Shown: positions 7,670-15,085 of the stretch, piece by piece
Layout: every line of letters starts with the position of its first letter
Numbering within the stretch: position 1 is the stretch's first letter
Made by a program: the position numbers and the translations under genes
NCBI GenBank assembly: GCA_028821035.1
Contig: JAPPHP010000264.1
Span: forward strand, 1 to 15,943
Length of the DNA: 15,943 nt
From: Gammaproteobacteria bacterium
GTDB lineage: Bacteria; Pseudomonadota; Gammaproteobacteria; Pseudomonadales; Azotimanducaceae
Direction: 5' to 3'
The notes under the pieces: model-generated
What the model saw: only the letters and a program-made list of their open reading frames with translations
The model's database searches: none
What the model was told of the DNA's origin: nothing

Positions 7670-10481
7670 TGTTCTTTTCCCGGTGATGCTTCGACCATTC
7701 CCTGGACGCGCCCTGATCGGCTGCTCGGAGAATCGCCTCCCGCCACGCCAGACCCCAGGGACCGTACCGCTTTTGCAGGCGGACGAAACGCAGTGCCGCA
7801 TCACCGGCCTTGGCCTCAAGCACCGAAGGAGGACCGTCCTCGCAGCCCGCCGGGCTGACGGTGGGCCGCGCATTGCCGTGATGGGCGGCGATCAGGTGCA
7901 GGATCAGATCGCGGGTGTCCTTGGGAAGATCCTGTTCTTCGGCTTTCAGCAGGGATCCGAACTCGTGCCGGTATCCCTCGAGGAGGCGTGGATTCCCGCC
8001 GCCGCGTGTCTTCGCGTAGGGGCGGCCTTTGTCTCTCGGTGCGTTCATCGCGTTCTGCCAGCGCTCTGCCGCCTTGCCATCGTCATGCAGGCGAGCCGCC
8101 GTGACCAACGCTTCGGCCTCGTCCTCCGGCAGTTCGAGGCGCAGCGCCAACGCTTGCGCGTGACTGGCAACCTGCTCCGAATGACTGCGCAGCGACTGCG
8201 GCGCGGAGAGCACGGACCGGTGGTCTTCGTCGCTTGGGTCATCCGGCCACTTGTAGACGAACAGGCAGCTGCGGGCGACCCCTCGAGGGTCCAAGTCCGT
8301 CTCGAAGGTGTGTATGGGGCGCCAGTTGCCCTGGTCGGGGGGATCGATCCCTTGCTCGTCATCGCCGCCATCGACCTTCTCCACAAGGAATCCGATGAGG
8401 GGGTGGGATGCGCCCGAAGTCGGATCCTCCATGCTTCTCCAGCTGGCGTCGGCGTCCGCCGTGGTCATCGCCGTCTCGCACTTCTCGTTCAACATGCCAT
8501 CCGCCACACCACAGAGTCTGGCGTCCGCTACGAGGATTGCGCCAGGCAGAAGGCGCTCCCTCCACTCCCTTTTGCTTTGGTCCCGTTGTCGCTGCTCGCC
8601 CCGCTGCAGACTCTTCGCCGGTGCCGCGAGTTGCCGGATCTCGCCCAGTTTCAAATGGGCAAGGTACTCGCCGGCCCGGTCGATCAGGATGGCCACGACC
8701 TCGCCGTCCCCGATGGCCAACTCGTCATCCTCCGGGCGTTTCGCCACCCTTGCCGCTCGCTTGAGCATCCAGTCGAACACCCGGCTCGACGTGGCGTCGA
8801 GCTTTTCGGTCGCATGGACGGGCGCCACTCGGAAGTACTCCGCGACCATCGCAGGCGGAACGGTCGTTTCCCCATCCGTACGCACAAGGGGAAGGTATCT
8901 GCGCCAGAGGACGCTGGTCTGCGGCTCTTCGTCGTCCACCCATCCGCGCAGCCATGGCGCAACCTCCGGTCGCCCTTCGTGCCGCTTCAACGCGGTCATC
9001 GACCAGGCGTCGAGCAGCGGGCGAGTCAACTCGGGATGCAGTGGCGCCGGGGTGGTTGCGGCGCGCACGAGACCGGCGTGTTTCGCTTTCACCTCCGTGA
9101 TCGCGGCGGGGCTCGCGTCACGGCGACCGTCTTCTCCTTCGGGCAGTTGGCCTAGCGGTGCCAGCCGTGCGTCGAACGCCCTTGCCGCCGCTTCATTCGT
9201 GTCTTTGGGGGCGCTAGCTTTCGGCTCCGGGGGTAGGGCCAGGACATCGATCGTCGCGTTTCGGGCAGTTCCGCCGCGACGATTGACTCGTCCGAGCCGC
9301 TGCACCATGCGCTCGTACGCGACTAGGTCACACACCATGTGATCCGCGTTCAGGTCTACCCCGACCTCACCGGCGGAGGTCGCTATCAAGAAGGTCGGCG
9401 CGGGGGGCCGTTCGTCGGCGGCGGCGAGGAGTCCGTGGGTGTCGAGCCATGCCTCCAGGGTGGTGCGCTCCCGAACTCGGCGTTCCCCGACCAACAACTC
9501 CGAAACGTGCCTTTCCGCCAGTTCTCCAGATTGGTGTCGTCTTCGGCACTCCTTGTCGATCAGTGCCTTCACCTCAACGGCATCCCTGCGCCGGTCGCAG
9601 TACACCAGCACACGGGAGAAGGGGGCGTCGCATCCGATCTCCACGGCCCGAGCGGCGAGCGACGCGGCGAGACTCGTACCGGCGGTCAGCCGCGTCACCT
9701 TCAGTCTCTTGCTTGCCGTCAGGCGCTGCTCAACGATCTGCTCCTCGCGATCCTCGGCCCCCAGCCGGAACACGGCTTCGGACGATGTCACCGACCCATT
9801 CCGGCCGGTGGCGGATAGGGACATGAGGCGAAAGGGAGGCGTGACCGAATCGAAGCCGCCCACCGGGCCGAGCTTGCCGTCGCGATGCGATTCGACTTGC
9901 TGAAGCAGGGCTTCGAAAGGCGGGCACAGGTGCGCTTCGTCGAGCAGGACGAGCGCGTCGACACCGAGGAGACCGGCATGGTACGGACGCATTCGCCGCG
10001 ACACGCCGTAGCCCTCGAACAGGAGCCTTGAGCCGACCATGTCGATGGTCCCGACCACGATGGCTGGTTTGGAGGGGTCTTCCAACCAGTCCCGGTTATC
10101 GGTGAAGCCCCCGCGCAAGGTGGAGATGGGGAGTCCCGTCTCCGCATCGAGGCCCAGCTTCTCCGCCAGGTCGCGTGGCATGTTCGAACGCAGACGTTCC
10201 GCAAATCGTGTCGCCTGATCGACGACCGCGCGCCGATCGACGACATAGACGAGGCGCCGCGGCAGCTCGGCGCCTTCGGCGAGGGCGATCAGCCACAGCG
10301 CCATCGTCGCGGTCTTGCCCAATCCGGTTGGAATATCAACGAATCGGGGCGGGTTGGCGTCGAGTAAACGACGTAGTAGCCGCGTCTGCCAGCGAAACGG
10401 CGGGTGACGCTCGACGCCGGCCGCAGTGAGTTCTTCGAACATCCTCGAGTGAATGCTCTCTCGTTCCGTGTTGGTCGTCAT
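7662..10481 (-). CDS. cas3: Cas3 helicase-nuclease, type I-G, C-terminal HD
   Basis: A 939-residue Cas3, the nuclease-helicase recruited by Cascade to unwind and degrade target DNA. The helicase part has Walker A PTGLGKT (51-57), the DEAH box (181-184), SLSAT (221-225), motif V TSAGEVGVDLNAD (368-380) and motif VI QRLGRVNR (394-401). The HD nuclease is at the C-terminus, the type I-G order: SHAQ (His 774), LHDDGK (His 799-Asp 800), GYRHE (836-840), AAHHGN (His 867-868) and a final AAD (Asp 922). All expected catalytic motifs are present, so it looks active. ATG 10481 is preferred because TGATG joins it to the stop of the HicB-like gene. The open frame continues to 10754, but that part is Arg-rich shadow. 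Met14 (10442) is an alternative start. The 3' end overlaps csb3 by 8 nt. Confidence 0.95.
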   Translation of the reverse strand: MTTNTERESIHSRMFEELTAAGVERHPPFRWQTRLLRRLLDANPPRFVDIPTGLGKTATMALWLIALAEGAELPRRLVYVVDRRAVVDQATRFAERLRSNMPRDLAEKLGLDAETGLPISTLRGGFTDNRDWLEDPSKPAIVVGTIDMVGSRLLFEGYGVSRRMRPYHAGLLGVDALVLLDEAHLCPPFEALLQQVESHRDGKLGPVGGFDSVTPPFRLMSLSATGRNGSVTSSEAVFRLGAEDREEQIVEQRLTASKRLKVTRLTAGTSLAASLAARAVEIGCDAPFSRVLVYCDRRRDAVEVKALIDKECRRRHQSGELAERHVSELLVGERRVRERTTLEAWLDTHGLLAAADERPPAPTFLIATSAGEVGVDLNADHMVCDLVAYERMVQRLGRVNRRGGTARNATIDVLALPPEPKASAPKDTNEAAARAFDARLAPLGQLPEGEDGRRDASPAAITEVKAKHAGLVRAATTPAPLHPELTRPLLDAWSMTALKRHEGRPEVAPWLRGWVDDEEPQTSVLWRRYLPLVRTDGETTVPPAMVAEYFRVAPVHATEKLDATSSRVFDWMLKRAARVAKRPEDDELAIGDGEVVAILIDRAGEYLAHLKLGEIRQLAAPAKSLQRGEQRQRDQSKREWRERLLPGAILVADARLCGVADGMLNEKCETAMTTADADASWRSMEDPTSGASHPLIGFLVEKVDGGDDEQGIDPPDQGNWRPIHTFETDLDPRGVARSCLFVYKWPDDPSDEDHRSVLSAPQSLRSHSEQVASHAQALALRLELPEDEAEALVTAARLHDDGKAAERWQNAMNAPRDKGRPYAKTRGGGNPRLLEGYRHEFGSLLKAEEQDLPKDTRDLILHLIAAHHGNARPTVSPAGCEDGPPSVLEAKAGDAALRFVRLQKRYGPWGLAWREAILRAADQGASREWSKHHREKNNG

Positions 10482-10723
10482 CACGGCGGCATTGATTCCG
10501 GAGCCTCGGCGGAGTCGAGCTTGCCCGGACAGGGGTTCCTTGGCTCGACCCCGTCCCCTTCGCACCGGGCAAGGTGCTCGCGGGCGTCGGCTGCCTCGAA
10601 CGTGTGGGTTGGGCAGGCCCCACTGTTCGCGACCAGTCCGTGCAGGATACCAGCAGAGTCGTCGCACTCCACGGATGCGATGTGGTCCTTGTACTTCTCC
10701 AGCACTCTGTTCCCTTCGCACAT
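10481..10723 (-). CDS. Truncated HicB-like antitoxin, coupled to cas3
   Basis: A small protein of 80 residues from ATG 10723, or 74 from GTG 10705, which has a better ribosome site (AAGGGA, 6-nt spacing). It reads as a shortened HicB-family protein. YKDHIASVECDDSAGILHGL (11-30) matches the family opening YxGyxxSVExDxeagxfHGxV. DGVEPRNPCPGKL (57-69) matches the family DGxEPxxPfSGKf. The usual middle helix with FRDSVDDYL is missing between TFEAADAR and EHLARCEGD, about 13 residues, as if removed by an in-frame deletion. The usual C-terminal ribbon-helix-helix tail is also absent. No HicA toxin lies nearby. Its TGA shares one base with the cas3 ATG (TGATG), making it the first gene of the cas operon. 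It could be a decayed antitoxin kept as a translational leader, or a regulator. The HicB kinship is by eye and moderately sure. Confidence 0.6.
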   Translation of the reverse strand: MCEGNRVLEKYKDHIASVECDDSAGILHGLVANSGACPTHTFEAADAREHLARCEGDGVEPRNPCPGKLDSAEAPESMPP

Positions 10724-10779
10724 GCCGAGGGGTTGCCTTGCGCGCTTGATGCACCTTGGCGGGCGGAGCTTAGCAGGGA

Positions 10780-10818
10780 GACCGGCGGAGTATGCCGGTC
10801 AGTCAGCTCGTCAGTCGA
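10780..10818 (-). promoter_or_regulatory. Possible cas-operon promoter with inverted repeat
   Basis: A perfect 7-bp inverted repeat, GACCGGC at 10780-10786 and GCCGGTC at 10794-10800, is separated by 7 nt. It lies in the 87-nt gap between the acyltransferase stop and the HicB-like start. On the minus strand CATACT (10794-10789) in and beside its loop could be a -10 element, and TCGACT (10818-10813) a -35 element with an 18-nt spacer; each matches sigma-70 consensus at 4 of 6 positions. The repeat would then cover the promoter like an operator. Alternatively it is a weak terminator hairpin for the upstream lipid operon, but no T-run follows. This is a by-eye proposal only. Confidence 0.25.
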
Positions 10819-11650
10819 TGACGGGGCCGGCCAGCCCGGCGTCCTTCGCCCGCCAGCGCGCCTCGAGCCAGTGCCTCGGCCCGGCGTCGAGCACTGCGCG
10901 GAGCGGGAAGGCCTCGGTGCGGACCTCGATATCCCCGGCGGTGCCCCCGAGGAAGGCCCAGAACGCCGGGCTGCGGGGATAGTGAAGCGTCATGTCGAGG
11001 ACGACGGCGGCGTCGCCCTCGAGGCTCTCCGCGATGGCCTCGAACCCACCCGCCCTGGGGGGCAAGAGCGTGCGGTAGGGGCCTGCGGACCGTGCGTGCT
11101 TCTCGGGAGTGAACCGAGTGCCCTCGACGAACGTCAGCATCGCCGCCGGCCGTGTGCGCAAGGTCTCGCAGGCTTCGCGCACGCGCCGCCGGTCCGCGGC
11201 GCGGCGTTCGGACTCCGGGAGTCTCCGGGATCCGCGCCGCCGTACCACGGGGAAGTCGAACGCCAGGAAGATGAGCCCCAGGATCGGAATCCACACGAGT
11301 TCGCGCTTGCACAGGAACTTGACGATGGGGCCGTGCCTGGCGATCGCGCTCTGGATGAGGAAGATATCGGCCCAGGAGCGGTGGTTCGAGATGACGATGC
11401 AGGGCGCGTCTCGGGCCGGGGCCGGATCCGGGCAGTGCCAGGCGGCGCCCGACACCCGCCGCAGCCACCAGTCGTCAAAGCCGACGGCGATGCGGTAGAT
11501 GGCTTCTCCGGCCGCCTGTGTCCGCGCGCGCGCCGGCGGGGCGATGCCGCGCACGACGACCAGTACAGCGAGCGGGACGCACCAGAAAACCAGGTTGAGG
11601 GCGATGGTAGCCAGCGCCGCCGCCGCGGCGAGGTGCTGCCGAATCGTCAA
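10811..11650 (-). CDS. PlsC-like lysophospholipid acyltransferase
   Basis: A 279-residue membrane-associated acyltransferase of the PlsC / 1-acyl-sn-glycerol-3-phosphate acyltransferase superfamily, closest in layout to the YihG-like group. One hydrophobic helix lies near the N-terminus (about 11-33). The catalytic H(X4)D is in NHRSWAD (His90, Asp95). The substrate-binding EGTR is at 176-179 (FVEGTRFTPEK), and IPILGLIF (121-128) fits the block between them. The most likely start is TTG 11650, which overlaps the TGA of the upstream DUF1295 gene by 4 nt (TTGA); no ATG or GTG is available at a sensible place. The open frame extends upstream to 12244, but that part is shadow of the DUF1295 gene. 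It is the last gene of a four-gene lipid operon. The exact acyl acceptor cannot be told from sequence. Confidence 0.88.
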   Translation of the reverse strand: MTIRQHLAAAAALATIALNLVFWCVPLAVLVVVRGIAPPARARTQAAGEAIYRIAVGFDDWWLRRVSGAAWHCPDPAPARDAPCIVISNHRSWADIFLIQSAIARHGPIVKFLCKRELVWIPILGLIFLAFDFPVVRRRGSRRLPESERRAADRRRVREACETLRTRPAAMLTFVEGTRFTPEKHARSAGPYRTLLPPRAGGFEAIAESLEGDAAVVLDMTLHYPRSPAFWAFLGGTAGDIEVRTEAFPLRAVLDAGPRHWLEARWRAKDAGLAGPVID

Positions 11651-12540
11651 CGTGTCGCGGCGCCGCGAGACTGCATGCGCGGTGGAAGGGGTATCAGCCG
11701 CGGCGTGCGGGCGGTGTACTGCCGATAGTCCGGATCGTCGCCCCAGCGCCGGCGGGCCGTTGCGTCCAGCATGCGCGTGCCGCTGATCCTGGTGAGCAGG
11801 AGCCAGACGAACACCGGGGAGACCAGGGTCGCGTGCTGCCAGCCGTCGAGCGCGGGCAGGGCGCAAAGCGCGATCCCGGTCCACAGCACGATCTCGCCGA
11901 AGTAGTTCGGGTGTTGCGACCAGGCCCACAGGCCGTGCCGGATGAAGCGCCCGGCGTTTTCGTCCTGGTCGCGGAAGCGGCGCTTCTGGGCATCCGCGAT
12001 GACTTCGATGGCGAAGCCGCCCGCCCACAGCGCGGCCCCCACCAGCAGCAGGGTGTCCGGGGGCGCTTTCGTGCCCGAGGTCATCGCGGCGAGGCCGGGC
12101 CCGAGCGAGACGGACACCCACAGGGCCTGCAGGGTCCACGTCATCAGGAACAGTGGGAAATCCCGCTTGATGGCGGTGAAGCGGCGGTCGAAGCCGTCGC
12201 GGCGGACGCGTACGGAGAGGAAGACGCCGAGCCGGACGGCCCACACGGCGACGAGGGCGGCGATGACCCGGGAGCGCGGATCGGCGCCCGCGGCCGACAG
12301 CGCCACGGCCACCGCCGCAAGGAACGTGGCGGCGCCCGCGAGGTCGTAGAAACGCTCGCTACGGAGCAGCCAGGCGGGCAGGAAGACGATCCAGCATATC
12401 GCGAAGGCAACCACGATGCAGAGTGCAAAGGTCGGCATCGGGCCAATGCGGACGCCGTTGTAGCTGCCGGCGAACGCCAGCAGGGCCGCCGCGCCGACTG
12501 CGGCAAAGGTGCCCAGCCAAGGCAGGATCTTCGCTCTCAC
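11647..12540 (-). CDS. DUF1295 membrane protein (steroid 5-alpha-reductase-like)
   Basis: A 297-residue multi-pass inner-membrane protein of the DUF1295 family, related in fold to 3-oxo-5-alpha-steroid 4-dehydrogenases and isoprenylcysteine methyltransferase-type enzymes. Several hydrophobic helices cover the first two thirds. The family signature lies toward the C-terminus: FRDQDENAGRFIRHGLWAWS, followed by QHPNYFGEIVLWTG. The start is GTG 12540 (VRAKILPWLG), with GGGGGA about 10 nt upstream. It begins 40 nt after the stop of the 403-residue acyl-CoA dehydrogenase and overlaps the acyltransferase by 4 nt. The enzymatic reaction is not established for this bacterial family. The surroundings point to lipid or sterol-like substrates, but this is inference. 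The protein appears complete. Confidence 0.9.
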   Translation of the reverse strand: MRAKILPWLGTFAAVGAAALLAFAGSYNGVRIGPMPTFALCIVVAFAICWIVFLPAWLLRSERFYDLAGAATFLAAVAVALSAAGADPRSRVIAALVAVWAVRLGVFLSVRVRRDGFDRRFTAIKRDFPLFLMTWTLQALWVSVSLGPGLAAMTSGTKAPPDTLLLVGAALWAGGFAIEVIADAQKRRFRDQDENAGRFIRHGLWAWSQHPNYFGEIVLWTGIALCALPALDGWQHATLVSPVFVWLLLTRISGTRMLDATARRRWGDDPDYRQYTARTPRLIPLPPRMQSRGAATR

Positions 12541-12580
12541 GACGTGTCGGTCCCCCGTGGTCGGCGCCGCGCCGGCCGGA

Positions 12581-13792
12581 TCAGGAAGCGCCTGTCGGCA
12601 CCTCGTTGAAGGGGATCCCCTTGTCGACCCGCACGTCCTGCGGCAGGCCGAGCACGCGCTCCGCGAGGATGTTCAGCATGATCTCGTCCGTGCCGCCGGC
12701 GATGCGGCCCCCCGGGGCGCCCATGTAGGCGTCCTGGAACAGTCCGGCGGCGTCGGCGAACTCCGGGTCCGTGATGGCCCCGGACATCGCGAGGAGGTCC
12801 ATGGCGAACGACGCCATGTCCTGGCCCTTGGAGGCGCCGACGTACTTGCCGATCGAGTTCTCGGGTCCGGGAAGCTCTCCCCGCGAGAGGGCCGTGAGCG
12901 ATCGGTAGCCCGTGTAGCGGAGACCGGCTTCCTGTACGTACCAGTTGGCGAGCCTGGCCCGGACGCTCCTGTCCTCGATGGCCGGCCGGTCGTCGATCTG
13001 GACGCGGCTCGCCAGGTCGAAGAGCTGCCGGAAACCGGCGCCACCGCCGCCGCCGCCGATGGCCGCGCGTTCGTTCATGAGCGTCGTCAAGGCAACCTGC
13101 CAGCCCTGACCCACGGCGCCCAGCCGTTGCGCGTCCGACACGCGGACGTCCGTGAAGTAGACTTCGTTGAAACCCGAGTCGCCCGAGATCTGCTTGATGG
13201 GCTTGACCTCGATGCCCGGCGACTTCATGTCGAGGAAGAAGTAGGTCAGCCCCTTGTGCTTCGGTACGTTGGGGTCCGTGCGGAGCACGAGGATCGCGTA
13301 GTCGCTGAATTGGGCGCCGGTGGTCCAGATCTTCTGGCCGTTGATCACCCATTCGTCGCCGTCCTTCACGGCCGTCGTACGCAGGGCGGCAAGGTCCGAA
13401 CCGCCCGCGGGCTCGCTGAAGAGCTGGCACCAGATGTGTTCCCCGGACGCGAGGGGCGGCAGGTGTTCGCGTTTCTGCTCCTCCGTGGCCCACGCCATCA
13501 TCGTCGGCGCCGCCATGCCCTGGCCGATGCCGAACACCCCGAACGTGGTGCCCATGCGGGCCTCCTCCTGGTTCCAGATGACCTGCTCGATGGCGGATGC
13601 GCCCCGGCCCCCGTACTCCTTCGGCCAACGTATGCACGCCCAGCCGGCGTCGAACTTGCGCTTCTGCCAGAGCTTGGCCTGCTGGAGTTCGCCGAGTCCG
13701 GCGAATTCATCCTCGGTGGGCTGGTTCGCCTCCAGCCAGGCCCTGGCCTCGGCCCGAAAGGCGGCTTCCGTCGGTGTGTCGCTGAAATCCAT
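12581..13792 (-). CDS. Acyl-CoA dehydrogenase, 403 aa subunit
   Basis: An FAD-dependent acyl-CoA dehydrogenase of 403 residues that would introduce the alpha,beta double bond in an acyl-CoA. Visible family blocks are the middle-domain FAD region LFSEPAGGSDLAALRT (124-139) with WVINGQKIWTTGAQFSDY (148-165), and the C-terminal GGTDEIMLNILAERVLG (366-382). Counting back from GGTDEI, the medium-chain-type catalytic Glu position is Ala. A Glu in NER (241) sits where isovaleryl/long-chain-type enzymes carry theirs. A run of six Gly (246-251), encoded by a GCC-type repeat near 13035-13060, follows it. ATG 13792 is chosen for its AAGGGGAG ribosome site; an ATG at 13810 adds six residues but lacks one. 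It lies 34 nt downstream of the other dehydrogenase, suggesting a hetero-oligomer. Confidence 0.93.
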   Translation of the reverse strand: MDFSDTPTEAAFRAEARAWLEANQPTEDEFAGLGELQQAKLWQKRKFDAGWACIRWPKEYGGRGASAIEQVIWNQEEARMGTTFGVFGIGQGMAAPTMMAWATEEQKREHLPPLASGEHIWCQLFSEPAGGSDLAALRTTAVKDGDEWVINGQKIWTTGAQFSDYAILVLRTDPNVPKHKGLTYFFLDMKSPGIEVKPIKQISGDSGFNEVYFTDVRVSDAQRLGAVGQGWQVALTTLMNERAAIGGGGGGAGFRQLFDLASRVQIDDRPAIEDRSVRARLANWYVQEAGLRYTGYRSLTALSRGELPGPENSIGKYVGASKGQDMASFAMDLLAMSGAITDPEFADAAGLFQDAYMGAPGGRIAGGTDEIMLNILAERVLGLPQDVRVDKGIPFNEVPTGAS

Positions 13793-13826
13793 GGTCGTCT
13801 CCCCTTTCAATCCTGGCCGGACGCCG

Positions 13827-14945
13827 TCAGGCGGCCCTGCTGTGTTCGATCGCCGCGATCAGGCGATCCTGCCAGACGCCCTCGCTGCCGATGTTCACGG
13901 ACAGCAGTTTCGCCCGGCGGTAGTGGAACTGGCAGTCGAACTCCCACGTGAAGCCCATCCCCCCGTGGGTCTGGATGTTCTCCTTCGACGCGAAATAGTA
14001 GGCCTGGATGCCGCCGACCCGGGCCGTGGCCGCCGCCACGGGTAACTCGGGCGCATCGGTGGAGAGGGCCCAGGCGCCGTAGTAGCAGTTCGAGCGGGCC
14101 AGCGTGTTCTTCACGTAGATGTTCGCCAGCTTGTGCTTGATGGCCTGGTGTCCGGCGATCGGCCGGCCGAAGGTGTAACGCTCCATCGCGTACGCCTTGG
14201 CCTGCTCGAGGGCGGCGTTGGAGCCGCCGACCTGCTCCCACGCGAAAAGCACGGCGGCCCGGTCGAGCAGGCGCTGCGTCAGCCCCCATCCCTCGCCGTC
14301 GGCGCCGAGCGGCTCCGCGTCCGCGCCGTCGAAGTCGATCTTCGCGTGCGAGCGGGAAGGGTCCAGGGTCTCGACGGTCCTGCGCGCCACTCCGTCCCCG
14401 TCGAGAGCGACCAGGTGCAGGCTCGCCCCGTCACCGGCATCGCTCCCGGCCACGACCACCGCGAAGTCCGCCACGTCGCCGTCGGCGACCGGCAGCTTCG
14501 AGCCGGTCAGCCCGCCGCCCGCGGAGCGCGTCGCGAGCGAGCGCGGAGACGGGTGGCCGGGGCCTTCGGACAAGGCGAACGTGCCAATGGCCTTGCCTTC
14601 CGCGAGTTTCGGCAACCAGGCCTCTTTCTGCGCCTCGCTGCCGGCGAGCAGGAGCGCCTCGGTCGCCAGGTAGACGGACGAGGAGAAGGGCACGGGAGCG
14701 ATGGCGCGGCCGAGTTCCTCCGCGATCACGCAGAGTTCGAGATAGGACAGCCCGAGCCCGCCGTGGGCCTCGGGGATCGTCGTCGCCGTCCACCCCAGTT
14801 CGGCGATCTGCTTCCAGAGGTCGGCGTCGAAGGGTGCGTCGCCTTCGAGGATGGCCCGTACCGCGCTCGGCGGACAGTTGTCTCCCAGGAATCCGGCGGC
14901 CTGCTCGCGCAGCAGGTTCTGCTCGTCGGAGAACTCGAAATTCAT
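13827..14945 (-). CDS. Acyl-CoA dehydrogenase, 372 aa subunit
   Basis: An acyl-CoA dehydrogenase of 372 residues and the first gene of the lipid operon. The N-terminal helical domain starts MNFEFSDEQNLLREQAAGFL. The C-terminal domain has RYTFGRPI...HQAIKHKLA (256-273) and THGGMGFTWEFDCQFHYRRA (326-345), with Glu335 at the medium-chain-type catalytic base position. The middle FAD-binding domain is weakly conserved (FALSEGPGHPSP around 123-134, no clear WxxxG-type lid block). ATG 14945 has GGGGGAAGG close upstream. The pairing with the 403-residue gene recalls the alpha2beta2 dehydrogenases of actinobacterial steroid side-chain degradation, where FAD binding and catalysis are split between unlike subunits. 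Substrate is unknown. Confidence 0.93.
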   Translation of the reverse strand: MNFEFSDEQNLLREQAAGFLGDNCPPSAVRAILEGDAPFDADLWKQIAELGWTATTIPEAHGGLGLSYLELCVIAEELGRAIAPVPFSSSVYLATEALLLAGSEAQKEAWLPKLAEGKAIGTFALSEGPGHPSPRSLATRSAGGGLTGSKLPVADGDVADFAVVVAGSDAGDGASLHLVALDGDGVARRTVETLDPSRSHAKIDFDGADAEPLGADGEGWGLTQRLLDRAAVLFAWEQVGGSNAALEQAKAYAMERYTFGRPIAGHQAIKHKLANIYVKNTLARSNCYYGAWALSTDAPELPVAAATARVGGIQAYYFASKENIQTHGGMGFTWEFDCQFHYRRAKLLSVNIGSEGVWQDRLIAAIEHSRAA

Positions 14946-14973
14946 GCCTTCCCCCGTGTCTGTCGTGATGGCT

Positions 14974-15001
14974 GGACCGGCGCCGCGGCGCTGGGCGGTC
15001 C
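14974..15001. repeat. Inverted repeat in dehydrogenase leader
   Basis: GGACC (14974-14978) and GGTCC (14997-15001) enclose a perfect 12-bp palindrome GCGCCGCGGCGC (14980-14991). It lies between the proposed minus-strand promoter and the dehydrogenase ATG, so it could be an operator for a regulator or a leader hairpin. In such GC-rich DNA short palindromes also arise by chance. Confidence 0.3.
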
Positions 15002-15014
15002 CGGCGGGCTGCCG

Positions 15015-15043
15015 ATTGTACGTTCAGCGCGGAGGATTCTCAC
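15015..15043 (-). promoter_or_regulatory. Possible sigma-70 promoter of lipid operon
   Basis: On the minus strand TACAAT (15020-15015) matches the -10 consensus at 5 of 6 positions. GTGAGA (15043-15038) matches the -35 consensus at 4 of 6, and the spacer is exactly 17 nt. This would start transcription about 60 nt before the 372-residue dehydrogenase. It stands out as an A/T-rich patch in GC-rich DNA, but it is predicted by eye only. Confidence 0.35.
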
Positions 15044-15073
15044 GCTCGGTCAGGGCAATGGCTTCGGCGGCGC

Positions 15074-15079
15074 TACAAT
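15074..15079 (+). promoter_or_regulatory. Possible -10 element of nadE
   Basis: TACAAT, 5 of 6 matches to the -10 consensus, ends 6 nt before the nadE ATG. A start site 7 nt downstream would coincide with the ATG, giving a leaderless mRNA, which fits the lack of a Shine-Dalgarno sequence. No good -35 element lies 16-18 nt upstream (CAGGGC-like), so support is weak. Confidence 0.25.
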
Positions 15080-15085
15080 GCGGCG

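Noticed and set aside
7311..9155. Long open + strand frame of about 614 codons opposite cas3 and csb3
   Set aside because: It is antisense to genes with full sets of conserved motifs, and its product is Arg/Ser/Pro-rich with no recognisable domain; such frames are expected in GC-rich DNA.
13035..13060. GCC-type trinucleotide run as a phase-variable tract
   Set aside because: It encodes six Gly in frame; gain or loss of units would not break the frame, so switching is unlikely.
12509..13951. Open + strand frame of about 480 codons opposite the dehydrogenases
   Set aside because: It mirrors the acyl-CoA dehydrogenase gene on the other strand and shows no family motif or ribosome binding site.
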